A stretch of 64,000 nt of DNA from an uncultured Bacillaceae bacterium (GCA_947497585.1 CANMHG010000004.1:248001-312000), one strand, 5' to 3'. Counted from the stretch's first letter, positions 42,292-51,060 are shown. Translations and numbers: made by a program. The notes: generated by a model from the sequence alone, not told the origin.

Positions 42292-43392
42292 TTATTTTAA
42301 GCTCTTAAGAAGTTCTTGAGCTTTTCTTTCGCCATCATAGTCAGCAGATGTCGCTTTTTGATAACCTTCATGGCTATAGATTGCAATAACATTTTTACCT
42401 TCTTCAGTTTGTGCAATATTGATAAATGCTTCTTGAATCGCAACTTTTAACTTGTCGTCCATGATTTTTGAGTGTTTACTTACACTAACTGTATCGTTAT
42501 AAATTGGAGAAGTTACACCAATCACATTTGTTTCGTCCCAAATGCTAGTTGTGCGTCCTAAGTCAGTTGTCCATTTTCCTTCATTATCTCTTCTTGCATC
42601 AGCGTAAGCTACGATCACATCAGCTTGCCCAGCAGCAAGTCTAGCAAATGAGCTACCATAAGAATCTGATTGTACAACCTTAGAAAGATCAGTTAGACTT
42701 TTACCGTACTTTTCTTGCATCCATAATGTTGGGTAAATATAACCTGCAGATGAAGAAGAAGACATAACCGCCCAGTTAGCGCTATCTAAATCTTCCCACG
42801 TTAACTCTTCACCGTTGTTTACTTTTGCTGCCAACTCTTGACCTTTTTCAGTAGGACCAGCGATTAAAATACTACGGTAATAAGTTGCTTGCTTATCTTT
42901 TAAACCTTCAGTTGGTTTATTATCGTTCCAATCTTTTGCTTGGTCTGAGTCATTTGATAATGCTGCACGAGTTGCTGTTAAAATAACTTCAGCACCATCA
43001 TCGTATAAAACATAAGTTCCACCAGGAATTAAACCTACATCCGTTGTACCAGCTGCTAGTGCTTCTCCAACAGCTTCATATGTAGTTCCAACATCAATTG
43101 TTACGTCACTAACATCGTATCCCATCTTTGCTAACTCTTCTTTAAGTAACCCTTTAAGAGGTTCAGTTGTTGTAATGATTTGTTCAGGATCTTTTGAAGG
43201 TACAAAGCTTACTTTAAGCTCATCAATTTTAGTAGTTTTGTCAGCCGGTTCCTCTTTTTCAGTGTTTTTCGCAGTCTCTGAAGCTGTTTGGTTATCTGTA
43301 GTAGATGTTGATGTTTCTTCAGTTTCCCCACATGCAGCCATAATTGCAGCTACTGTAAGCATCATAAAAACGACTAGCCATTTTCTTAACAT
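42292..43392 (-). CDS. phnD: Phosphonate-binding lipoprotein
   Basis: A 366-residue substrate-binding protein. Lipoprotein signal MLTVAAIMAACGETEE (Cys about residue 21), then an acidic linker of Thr/Glu, and the PhnD core: LKVSFVPSKDPEQIITTTEP, ALAAGTTDVGLIPGGTYVLY, SSSSSAGYIYPTLWMQ and LAAGQADVIVAYADARRDNE. ATG 43392 has AGGGGGATTAATTT upstream. It is first in the operon phnD-phnC-phnE-phnE. No C-P lyase genes are in the window. A PhoP box upstream indicates induction by phosphate starvation. Confidence 0.93.
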   Translation of the reverse strand: MLRKWLVVFMMLTVAAIMAACGETEETSTSTTDNQTASETAKNTEKEEPADKTTKIDELKVSFVPSKDPEQIITTTEPLKGLLKEELAKMGYDVSDVTIDVGTTYEAVGEALAAGTTDVGLIPGGTYVLYDDGAEVILTATRAALSNDSDQAKDWNDNKPTEGLKDKQATYYRSILIAGPTEKGQELAAKVNNGEELTWEDLDSANWAVMSSSSSAGYIYPTLWMQEKYGKSLTDLSKVVQSDSYGSSFARLAAGQADVIVAYADARRDNEGKWTTDLGRTTSIWDETNVIGVTSPIYNDTVSVSKHSKIMDDKLKVAIQEAFINIAQTEEGKNVIAIYSHEGYQKATSADYDGERKAQELLKSLK

Positions 43393-43471
43393 AAATTAAT
43401 CCCCCTAAATTGATTTAAATGTCCAACCTAGGTAAATATAGCAAAGGATTGTATAGGAAATAATAACGGGT

Positions 43472-43509
43472 TGTTAATGTATGGTAAATAATTGTTGATA
43501 TTTGGTAAA
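43472..43509 (-). promoter_or_regulatory. Predicted PhoP box upstream of phnD
   Basis: On the minus strand four hexamers, TTTACC, TCAACA, TTTACC and TTAACA, start 11, 10 and 11 bases apart, at 43504-43509, 43493-43498, 43483-43488 and 43472-43477. This matches tandem TT(A/C/T)ACA repeats of the PhoP binding site. The box ends about 80 bases before the phnD start codon. Confidence 0.65.
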
Positions 43510-43622
43510 TGCGTTTAGTCTTCTAAAAAAATAGTAATCTTTTTTCTATTTTTATGTTTCAGCATTAGTTTAATAGGGTAATTAGTAAACAAATTTAGAA
43601 AATAGTGGAAGGTGATACAAGT

Positions 43623-45347
43623 ATGACCAGTAAAAATCCCGTTACCAAACTGATAAACAATAATTTAATGTTTCAAGACGGAGGACATATTTTATATATG
43701 TTTAATGAAACGAAGCAGTACATACAAAATGCAATTAGCTTTATTTGTGAAGGAATAGAGCGAGAAGAGGCCATATTTGTCATTGAATCGGATGAGATGA
43801 TTACTAGCATTAAAAAACACCTTTCAAAAAAGAATCTACATGACGAACAATTAAATACTATTATCTATATCAATAACCATGAATTTTACTTTAAAGGGGA
43901 GTTGTTTAACTACAATGAATCTGGAGGGAAACTAATAAATCTTATCCAACCTTATCTAAATAGTGGTTATCAAATACGTTCCTGGGGTCAAGTGCCAGTC
44001 CCATCTGGAGATCCTATTAAGCGACTGGTTTCACATGAGTGTAGTTGTGATGAATTTATTAGTGAAAATAGGGTTATATCCGTTTGTTGTTATAATGGAT
44101 TAACAACTCCTGCCTATGTACAAAATGAACTATTAAAAAGTCACACCCATCTTATTACTGATGATGAGTATAATCGATCACCCTTTTATAGAAAGGATTA
44201 CCATAAATCTATTTCCACGGAAGAAGCGGACCGACTTCATAGATTAGAAGAACAGAATAATTATCTTCAAAATAAAGCCACGCACCTGATACTCGAGAAT
44301 CATTTAATTAAGTTGAAAAGTGAAGTACTCAAAGAAAGTGAAAATAAGCTTAGAATGATTATCAATGAATTGCCAATCCCTATCATCATTAGAAATAAGA
44401 ATAAAATTCTATTTTCCAACAAACTAACGGAAGTTCAGTTTAATTTGTATAAAAGGGTGAAAGAAAATTCATTTAAAACTTTCTTTAAAAGTTATGACTC
44501 AGCATTTCTAGATTCCCCGACTACAGAAATACAGGAGCATAAATTTATTCATAATAATGGTGAAAAGAAATACTATATCGTTAAATCAATCGATATTTTA
44601 TTTGAAAATACTCCAGCTATTCTACATGCATTTGTTGATATAACCCAAGAGAAGCAAAATGAAAATCTACTCATTCGTTCTGAAAAAATGAATATTGCTG
44701 GAGAACTTGCTGCAAGTATTGCACACGAATTACGAAATCCACTTACTTCGATTAAAGGTTTTTTCCATATGTTGAAGAATTCGGGTGAAGAAAAGAGTAT
44801 GTATTATTCTATCATTGGAGATGAACTTTCACGCATTGAACAAATTTCAAGTGAATTATTATCTCTAGCTAAACCACATTCAGAAAATCGAAAAACGTAT
44901 AATCTCATCAAAATAATAGATGAAGTTAAGCTTTTGCTTATATCAGAAGCAAATATGAATAATGTTAATTTACTTCTAGATTCTAATGATAAAGAAATTT
45001 TTGTGAACTGCGATGATTCAAAGATAAAACAGGTTTTTATCAATCTACTAAAAAACGCAATTGATACAATGGAGAGTGGCGGGAATATCAACATTCGAGT
45101 CACAAATCTGAGAGAAACGGTTAAAGTTCAAGTGATCGATCAGGGTAGTGGCATTCCTGAAGAATTGATTAAGAAAATTGGTGAACCGTTTTATACAACA
45201 AAAGAAAAAGGAACAGGAATTGGATTGATGGTTTGCTACCAAATTATTGAAAATTACGGTGGCACGATTGAAGTTGATAGCAATGTAGGAGTTGGCACGA
45301 CATTCACCATTACACTGCCTATTGCGGCTGAGGTTTTGGCTGGGTGA
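43623..45347 (+). CDS. Histidine kinase with MEDS and PAS domains
   Basis: A 574-residue cytoplasmic kinase. A MEDS/DcmR-like sensor (residues about 20-190) contains GGHILYMFNETKQYIQNAIS and SVCCYNGLTTPAYVQNELLK. A coiled segment and a PAS domain (MIINELPIPIIIRNKNKILF) follow, then HisKA with SIAHELRNPLTSIKGFF, N box NLLKNAIDTM, DQGSGIP and GTGIGLMVCYQ. I chose ATG 43623 with GGAAGGTG upstream over GTG 43605. The HisKA type resembles the sporulation kinases (KinA-E). It is an orphan without a regulator gene. It is a paralogue of the kinase at 10008 in the sensor only. Confidence 0.88.
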   Translation: MTSKNPVTKLINNNLMFQDGGHILYMFNETKQYIQNAISFICEGIEREEAIFVIESDEMITSIKKHLSKKNLHDEQLNTIIYINNHEFYFKGELFNYNESGGKLINLIQPYLNSGYQIRSWGQVPVPSGDPIKRLVSHECSCDEFISENRVISVCCYNGLTTPAYVQNELLKSHTHLITDDEYNRSPFYRKDYHKSISTEEADRLHRLEEQNNYLQNKATHLILENHLIKLKSEVLKESENKLRMIINELPIPIIIRNKNKILFSNKLTEVQFNLYKRVKENSFKTFFKSYDSAFLDSPTTEIQEHKFIHNNGEKKYYIVKSIDILFENTPAILHAFVDITQEKQNENLLIRSEKMNIAGELAASIAHELRNPLTSIKGFFHMLKNSGEEKSMYYSIIGDELSRIEQISSELLSLAKPHSENRKTYNLIKIIDEVKLLLISEANMNNVNLLLDSNDKEIFVNCDDSKIKQVFINLLKNAIDTMESGGNINIRVTNLRETVKVQVIDQGSGIPEELIKKIGEPFYTTKEKGTGIGLMVCYQIIENYGGTIEVDSNVGVGTTFTITLPIAAEVLAG

Positions 45348-45385
45348 ACCCTTAGAGTGTACAATCCTCCCGAAATAAGATTACG

Positions 45386-45420
45386 GGTGCATTCCTCATC
45401 ATGAGGAAGCACCTTTTTTG
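45386..45420 (+). terminator. Terminator after the MEDS-PAS kinase
   Basis: GGTGCATTCCTCAT pairs with ATGAGGAAGCACC, followed by T6. Confidence 0.88.
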
Positions 45421-45503
45421 GTGTTTAAAATAAAGATTATGAATTTTTAATTATATGGAGATAATTTTTATGGTGAACAATTATGAATATTTTTATTTAT
45501 AAG

Positions 45504-45518
45504 TTGAAAACGTTTACT
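45504..45518 (+). promoter_or_regulatory. Predicted cre (CcpA) site
   Basis: TTGAAAACGTTTACT fits the WTGNAANCGNWNNCW consensus at every position. It lies about 265 bases before the BMP lipoprotein gene in a region without other genes. Confidence 0.55.
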
Positions 45519-45702
45519 TCAATTTTGACTATTAAAACTTGATATATAAGGACGATGTAAATAGAGAGTTAATAGGTTGTTTTGAGTTTGACGAATGTTT
45601 GTTTAAGAATAAATGTATTTTAAAATAGTAACTTCTGAAAGTGTATCCCCATACATATATGAATTACAAAACAAAGTGGCAAATTAACTCAATCAGATAA
45701 AG

Positions 45703-45741
45703 TGACATTTATCTCTTACTTCATATGAGAGATAAATGTCA
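45703..45741 (+). other. Perfect 14-base inverted repeat in the leader of the BMP operon
   Basis: TGACATTTATCTCT and AGAGATAAATGTCA surround an 11-base loop, ending 39 bases before the start codon. No T-run follows directly. It could be an operator or an RNA hairpin. Confidence 0.65.
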
Positions 45742-45780
45742 GTTACATTTAAACAACTAGATTTAGACTGAGGTGAAACC

Positions 45781-46767
45781 ATGTTCAAAAAGTTTTATAT
45801 TTTAATAACTATTTTTACAGTGATGACTTCTATTGTAGGCTGTTCAAACTCAGAAACTACTAATCAGAAAGTTGATGACCGTCTTAAGATTGGGATTATG
45901 TTATCAGACGTTGGTCTTGGAGATCAATCCTTTTCAGACGCTGGCTTTGAAGGGTTAGAAAAAGCTAGAAATGAACTGAACATATCTTTTGACTACAGAG
46001 AGATTAGTGAATCCGAAACCTATGAAGCTGGGTTAGAAGAACTAGTTAAACAGGGGAACGAAATTGTTATTGGCTTAGGCTTTGCTATGCAAGAGGCAGT
46101 AGATGTTGTAGCAAAGGAATACCCTGAGCAAACGTTTTTAATCATTGACAGTGTGTCAGAACTTCCAAATGTTCATTCAATTACCTTCAGGGAAGAAGAA
46201 GGATCCTTTCTTATTGGAGTTCTTGCAGGCTTGAAGACACAGACAAATGTTGTCGGGTTTGTGGGTGGTATGGATGTTCCCCTTATCCGAAAGTTTGAAA
46301 AGGGTTTTATTGAAGGAGTTAAGACAGTAAATGCAGAAGCGACCGTAATCTCTGAATTTGCAGGAAGCTTTGGTGACGATAAGCTTGGTGCTGCGATTGC
46401 GAGAAATATGATCACGAATCAAGCCGACTTTATTTATCCAGCAGCAGGATTTACTGGAGTTGGGGTACTTCAAGAAACTCAAAAAAGTGGTGTGTACTCT
46501 TTTGGTGTAGATAGTGATCAATACTTTTTAGCAGAGAAATCGGTTGTTAGCTCAATGCTAAAGAACATTGATGTAGCTGTGTATAATGTGGCAAAAGAAC
46601 TGGTTGAAAATAAAAAGCTTGAACAAAAGGATATTACCCTTGGGATTAAGGAAGATGGTGTCGGGCTTGCTCCTATCAGAGTCTTGACCTTAACAGAGAG
46701 CGAAGAACAATTATTGAATAAATTGAGAGACGATATAAAAAACGAAAAAATAAAGATTCAATATTAA
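45781..46767 (+). CDS. BMP/PnrA-like ligand-binding lipoprotein
   Basis: A 328-residue lipoprotein with signal IFTVMTSIVGCSNSET (Cys at 21) and a BMP-family periplasmic-binding fold: IGIMLSDVGLGDQSFSDAGF, GNEIVIGLGFAMQEAVDVVA, HSITFREEEGSFLIGVLAG and GGMDVPLIRKFEKGFIEGV. In this family the ligand is commonly a purine nucleoside. ATG 45781 has TGAGGTG upstream. No ABC ATPase or permease gene is adjacent; instead a chemoreceptor gene follows after 21 bases. It probably serves as a ligand sensor for that receptor. Confidence 0.88.
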   Translation: MFKKFYILITIFTVMTSIVGCSNSETTNQKVDDRLKIGIMLSDVGLGDQSFSDAGFEGLEKARNELNISFDYREISESETYEAGLEELVKQGNEIVIGLGFAMQEAVDVVAKEYPEQTFLIIDSVSELPNVHSITFREEEGSFLIGVLAGLKTQTNVVGFVGGMDVPLIRKFEKGFIEGVKTVNAEATVISEFAGSFGDDKLGAAIARNMITNQADFIYPAAGFTGVGVLQETQKSGVYSFGVDSDQYFLAEKSVVSSMLKNIDVAVYNVAKELVENKKLEQKDITLGIKEDGVGLAPIRVLTLTESEEQLLNKLRDDIKNEKIKIQY

Positions 46768-46788
46768 TAGAAAGGAGGAGACAGTAAC

Positions 46789-48438
46789 ATGAAATTACAA
46801 CAAAAGATTATCCTATTATCGATCATTCCCCTTATTATTTCTGCGTTAATTATTGGTTATATGATCATTGAGCTAAGGAGTGTAAAGTCATCTTCTGATG
46901 AAATTGTGGGTCTCTTAGTTGATGTTGAACAATTGAACGGTTCCATTAAATTGGTTGAAAAATCTTTAAGCTCATTTTCTATTAATTTAACAGATAGTAA
47001 TTCCAGAGATGTTCTTCAAAACCTTGAAGAAACAGATTACATTATTTCTAAACTGGAAAAAGAAATAACAGATGACAGTCAGATAGAGCAGTTTGAACGA
47101 GTTAATGCCAAATTCGAAGATTTAACAGGTAAGGTCGAGAAGGCTGTTGCAAGTAAGGATCCTTCTGAAGCTAAGAGAGAATCTCTTCGAACAAAGGGTA
47201 TCGTAAATGATGTTTATGAGCTAAAGTTTCAGATAAATAATGAATACTTGGAATTACAAATTAAGTTAGAAAATAAGATAAACACCATCGTTTCATTTGC
47301 TACTATTGCAGTTATTTTGTTATTACTGTTGAGTTCAGCATCCGCGCTCTTTTTTACGAACCGAATGGTTAAACCAATAAGATTAATTACACAACAAGCA
47401 GAAAAGATAGCCGACGGTGATTTAATCATCGAGAAGGTGAATGTTAAAACAAAAGATGAGGTATTTGTTTTAAATGAAGCCTTTACAAAAATGGTTGGAA
47501 ACCTTCGAGAGCTTATAACGGAAGTAGGTAATAGCTCAAGCCAGGTGGCTGCTTCTGCTGAGCAACTTATGGCAAGTGCCGATGAAACAATGAAGGGTGC
47601 TGAACAAATCAGTTCGTCTATCCAACAAGTATCGATTGGTGCAGAACAGCAAACTGCAATTGGACACAAATCAGCAGTATCTACTGAGGAAATGACGGCT
47701 GGTATATCTCGAATCGCTGACAGTGCGATAGTACTGGCAGATATAACAAAAAGTACAAATAAGGAAGCTGACCAAGGGACGCTACTTGTAGAGAATACCT
47801 TAAACCAAATGAATTCAATCCATGTTACCGTATCTGAAACTGACCTTTATGTAAGGAAGTTAAATGAACGCTCGAAAGAAATCAATGAAATTATCCATCT
47901 TATTACTGAGATTGCAGAACAAACGAATTTGCTAGCTCTAAATGCAGCGATTGAAGCGGCTAGAGCGGGTGAAGCAGGTAAAGGATTTGCGGTTGTAGCT
48001 GAAGAGGTCCGAAAGTTAGCTGACCAAACAAGAAAATCGGCGATGGAAATTACATCGATTGTAAAGCATGTTCAAGACGATTCCGGAAATACCGTTCAAT
48101 CCATTAATGAGGTAAAAGACAAGGTAAATGCCGGATTAACATTGGCAAAAGACACATCAGATAAGTTTAAAGAAATCTTGTTATCCATGACAAAAGTAAA
48201 CGAACAAATTCATGGCATTACTAGGGTGTCTCAAGAGATCAGCGCTGGTTCTGAAGAAGTGGCTATAAGTGTGAACGAAATGGCTGAAGTTGCAAAAATC
48301 GCTTCAAAGAGCACATTAGAAGTAGCAGCAGCTTCCGAAGAACAACTAGCTTCAATGGAAGAAGTAAATGCTGCATCTAATTCACTAACAAGTCTCGCTG
48401 AACAATTGCAAAAGACTATTGAGCGTTTTAGGCTATAA
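46789..48438 (+). CDS. Methyl-accepting chemotaxis protein
   Basis: A 549-residue chemoreceptor. TM1 is at about residues 7-28, an extracellular four-helix-bundle-like domain spans about 29-165 ([20 protein letters not shown]), TM2 is at about 166-188, followed by HAMP ([20 protein letters not shown]) and the signalling hairpin with the tip [20 protein letters not shown] followed by [28 protein letters not shown] precedes ATG 46789. The gene is 21 bases behind the BMP lipoprotein gene, suggesting indirect sensing of a BMP ligand. No sigma-D promoter is obvious. Confidence 0.95.
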   Translation: MKLQQKIILLSIIPLIISALIIGYMIIELRSVKSSSDEIVGLLVDVEQLNGSIKLVEKSLSSFSINLTDSNSRDVLQNLEETDYIISKLEKEITDDSQIEQFERVNAKFEDLTGKVEKAVASKDPSEAKRESLRTKGIVNDVYELKFQINNEYLELQIKLENKINTIVSFATIAVILLLLLSSASALFFTNRMVKPIRLITQQAEKIADGDLIIEKVNVKTKDEVFVLNEAFTKMVGNLRELITEVGNSSSQVAASAEQLMASADETMKGAEQISSSIQQVSIGAEQQTAIGHKSAVSTEEMTAGISRIADSAIVLADITKSTNKEADQGTLLVENTLNQMNSIHVTVSETDLYVRKLNERSKEINEIIHLITEIAEQTNLLALNAAIEAARAGEAGKGFAVVAEEVRKLADQTRKSAMEITSIVKHVQDDSGNTVQSINEVKDKVNAGLTLAKDTSDKFKEILLSMTKVNEQIHGITRVSQEISAGSEEVAISVNEMAEVAKIASKSTLEVAAASEEQLASMEEVNAASNSLTSLAEQLQKTIERFRL

Positions 48439-48446
48439 ACTATAGA

Positions 48447-48480
48447 AATGAATCCCTTTAGAGAGGGGTTCATTTTTTTT
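48447..48480 (+). terminator. Terminator after the chemoreceptor gene
   Basis: AATGAATCCC pairs with GGGGTTCATT followed by T8. Confidence 0.88.
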
Positions 48481-48510
48481 GTTAGGGTAGGGAATTGGCT
48501 TTGTGCTCGG

Positions 48511-49060
48511 CTGATTTGGACAGGTTGAGTAGGAGGAAGGAGCAACGAGTCCGAATCCAGAGTTGATTCGGACAGGTTGAGTAGGAGGAAGGAGCAACGA
48601 GTCCGAATCTAGAGTTGATTCGGACAGGTTGAGTAGGAGGAAGGAGCAACGAGTCCGAATCCAGAGTTGATTCGGACAGGTTGAGCAGTAGCAAGAAGCA
48701 ACGAGTCCGAATCTAGAGTTGATAAGGACAGGTTGAGTAATAGGGAAGAGGAACGAGTCCGAATCCGGTGTTGATTCGGACAGGTTGAGTAGTAACAAGA
48801 AGCAACGAGTCCGAATCTAGAGCTGATTCGGACAGGTTGAGTAGTAGCAAGAAACAACGAGTCCGAATCTAGAGCTGATTCGGACAGGTTGAGTAGTGGC
48901 AAGAAGCAACGAGTCTGAATCTAGAGCTGATTCGGACAGGTTGAGTAGTGGCAAGAAGCAACGAGTCCGAATCTAGAGCTGATTCGGACACATTGTGTAG
49001 TGGCAAGGAACAACGAGTCCGAATCCAGAGTTGGATAAGGCCAGGTTGAGTACAAGTATG
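48511..49060. repeat. 52 bp tandem hairpin array 2 (11 units)
   Basis: GGACAGGTTGAG begins at 48518 and repeats at 48570, 48622, 48674, 48726, 48778, 48830, 48882, 48934 and 48986 (all exactly 52 bases), then 49039 (53). Units carry GATTCGGAC and GTCCGAATC arms as in array 1, but the linker is AGTAGTAGCAAGAAGCAACG or AGTAGGAGGAAGGAGCAACG. Within the array two linker subtypes are grouped, the GGAGGAAGG type at the left and the GTAGCAAGA type at the right, which indicates local duplication. Overlapping minus-strand reading frames (repeats of LLNLSES) arise only from the repeat. Confidence 0.95.
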
Positions 49061-49081
49061 AATTCCAATTTAGTTCGAATA

Positions 49082-49990
49082 TTACATATAATAAGTATCC
49101 TTCGAAACCCCATGTGGAGTATAATGTTTCTTCAAAATCCTTCGAATTGTTTTCTTACACAAATCGACCTCACACCAATCATGTATGCTTTGGGTAGTAA
49201 TCAATCGTTCAGGAAAGAGTACTTTAAATTCTTCTATATTCCTCAAAATAGCCTGTTCGATCTTTTCGTGGCTGCCACATTTTGTACATAGAAAATACTG
49301 TTGAGTTTTTGATAAAAGCAAGGATCTGCAACTATTACAAAAAACTCCCTTTCTCAACTGCTCATAAGTATACCTAGGAAACTTAGAGTGTGGGTTGTTA
49401 ATCTGATGTAAGGATAGTAGTTTCTGAGAGAGTTGTTGATGCTTATTGTTTAACTTAGATGGTGTGATATTGAGATCTTTTAAAAAGCGATTGACTTGGG
49501 TTGGAAAAACAATAGGCAGTTCCAGAGGAGCTTGATATAGGGTGAACTCAGGGTTAATGAAGATTACAGAGGCTTCTACGTGGTAGTTCATCTCGAGCTT
49601 TTGGAGTAGTTGGCGAAACAATGTTGCACTTCTTTTTAATTGGTCTATAGGATTCTTCCATTCACGTCTGGTAGTAACTGAATAAAGCTTGTCGCCCTCT
49701 ATGTAGTAATCACCTTGATAGTTTTTTATATCTAAAAGATGAATAGCTGTTTGTGAGATAAGTAAAGTATCAATTTGAAAATAGGAATTGTTGACTTCTA
49801 GTAATAGATCATTAATAACGTACCTTTCCTCAAGTAAACTTTCAGCAAGTTGGTCAAATTTCACCTCTCCTTCATAGCCTTTTTCAAGATTTACGTGCTG
49901 ATACTTTTCTTGTTCGGAAAAATCCACTCTCGAGGCTAAATAGCGCATTGCCACTAATTCTAATGATTCAGAACGACTTTTAACTAACAT
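49082..49990 (-). CDS. NERD-domain protein with zinc-ribbon and C-terminal HTH-like region
   Basis: A 302-residue protein. The NERD (nuclease-related) domain spans about residues 38-160: YEGEVKFDQLAESLLEERYV, the acidic strand SYFQIDTLLIS, and HLLDIKNYQGDYYIEGDKL, where Glu, Asp and Lys correspond to the nuclease-like active site (E, D, xxK). A zinc ribbon follows (FCNSCRSLLL, FLCTKCGSHE), then a C-terminal region with KKTIRRILKKHY. ATG 49990 has GAAAGGAAG upstream. It diverges from a PD-(D/E)XK-like gene with a Fur box between them. The substrate is unknown. Confidence 0.85.
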   Translation of the reverse strand: MLVKSRSESLELVAMRYLASRVDFSEQEKYQHVNLEKGYEGEVKFDQLAESLLEERYVINDLLLEVNNSYFQIDTLLISQTAIHLLDIKNYQGDYYIEGDKLYSVTTRREWKNPIDQLKRSATLFRQLLQKLEMNYHVEASVIFINPEFTLYQAPLELPIVFPTQVNRFLKDLNITPSKLNNKHQQLSQKLLSLHQINNPHSKFPRYTYEQLRKGVFCNSCRSLLLSKTQQYFLCTKCGSHEKIEQAILRNIEEFKVLFPERLITTQSIHDWCEVDLCKKTIRRILKKHYTPHGVSKDTYYM

Positions 49991-50121
49991 TTTCCACTTC
50001 CTTTCTTCAGATATTAAGCCAATTATAGTACAAGAAAAACTGGCCGCTTGGTCAGGAATGTGAACATTCTGTTAACTTTATCAAACTCGCTCGATAGTTT
50101 ACTTTATCATCAATATTTACA

Positions 50122-50151
50122 TTGACACTGATAATCATTATCACTTAAAAT
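50122..50151 (+). promoter_or_regulatory. Promoter with embedded Fur box
   Basis: TTGACA (50122-50127), a 17-base spacer and TTAAAAT. The spacer contains TGATAATCATTATCA (50129-50143), a perfect 7-1-7 Fur box. Iron-dependent repression of the genes at 50176 and 50274 is predicted, and possibly of the divergent NERD gene. Confidence 0.8.
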
Positions 50152-50175
50152 AGTCATATCAAAGACAGTGAGTTA

Positions 50176-50277
50176 ATGGATATAGAATATGCCTTTCAGT
50201 GTAACGAGTGTCTAACTTTTGGTTTTCATGATGAGATAGAAAAAATGATTCAAAATAGGTGGGGAACGAATAAATGA
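50176..50277 (+). CDS. Possible 33-residue CxxC leader peptide
   Basis: A short frame, MDIEYAFQCNECLTFGFHD then EIEKMIQNRWGTNK, first behind the Fur-box promoter. Its stop overlaps the start of the next gene (ATGA), as expected for coupled translation. The ribosome site is weak (AGTGAG). The CxxC pair could bind a metal. It may be only a reinitiation leader or a chance frame. Confidence 0.35.
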   Translation: MDIEYAFQCNECLTFGFHDEIEKMIQNRWGTNK

Positions 50278-51053
50278 CGATTAATAAACAAATCCAAATT
50301 TCAATACAGACGATGACAGATTATCACTTAGAGTCTTTTATTAGGTGTCCTTATCGGTTTTATTATCAGCATGTTTTATCTGTGAACACTAGTAAAATTA
50401 AGTGGAGGCAGGCTGTTCAATTCATTATTAATCAAGTGGTTCATAAGTTTTATCAGCTGCCAGTTGAAGAGCAACACAAGCTGAGCGCTTTAAAACTCAT
50501 CGAGAATCAGTGGAGTATAATCAGTGCATCCATATTTGATACGAAATACCATTATTTTCAAGTTTTAGCTAAGACAACGGACCATTTGCTACAGTTTTTA
50601 TCAGCAAGAGCATCACAAACGCCTCCAATTTTTCTATACGAAAAGCTTAGTACATATATTGAGGAATTAGAAACGAAGCTTTCATTAACTCTTGATGTAA
50701 CAGAGTGGTCAGAAAACTCCTTTACGATTAAAAAGTTCCTTCTTGAGGCTGATGAAGAAATGATTAAATTATATAACCACATATTAGTTGTTTTTTCCTA
50801 TAAGGCATTTGGAAAGCTGCCTGAAAAAATTGAGGTAGTTACCTTATTAAAAGGGGAGACGTCTACCTATTCTCCTTCCGTAGATGACTTAGTAAAAGGA
50901 TTAACGTATCTTAAATATATGAAAAATGTACTTCTTGATCCGACAGACTATGAAAGAAAGTATGCGAAGAATGATGACTGTAATAGTTGTCCGTTTACTC
51001 AACAATGTGAAAAAAATATTGGAGATAGCACTGAAATAGATCTCCTACATTAA
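50274..51053 (+). CDS. PD-(D/E)XK nuclease-superfamily-like protein with Fe-S cysteines
   Basis: A 259-residue protein. The N-terminal FIRCPYRFYYQHV and the C-terminal CNSCPFTQQCEK give the 1+3 cysteine pattern that binds a 4Fe-4S cluster in AddB, Cas4 and related RecB-family nucleases. The central catalytic part is unclear: LSLTLDVTEW may hold the active Asp, and the expected DxK strand is not obvious, so activity may be lost. ATG 50274 has GGTGGGG upstream. It lies behind a Fur-box promoter, which is unusual for this type of protein. It is probably not part of AddAB. Confidence 0.68.
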   Translation: MTINKQIQISIQTMTDYHLESFIRCPYRFYYQHVLSVNTSKIKWRQAVQFIINQVVHKFYQLPVEEQHKLSALKLIENQWSIISASIFDTKYHYFQVLAKTTDHLLQFLSARASQTPPIFLYEKLSTYIEELETKLSLTLDVTEWSENSFTIKKFLLEADEEMIKLYNHILVVFSYKAFGKLPEKIEVVTLLKGETSTYSPSVDDLVKGLTYLKYMKNVLLDPTDYERKYAKNDDCNSCPFTQQCEKNIGDSTEIDLLH

Positions 51054-51060
51054 AATAATT

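Noticed and set aside
48433..48902. Several overlapping minus-strand reading frames of 70-121 codons with LLLNLSES repeats
   Set aside because: They arise from the 52 bp array, whose period is not a multiple of three, so all three frames repeat. There is no ribosome site and no domain.
50274..51053. A cas4 gene
   Set aside because: Only the four-cysteine Fe-S pattern matches; there is no CRISPR array or cas1/cas2, and the catalytic residues are unclear.
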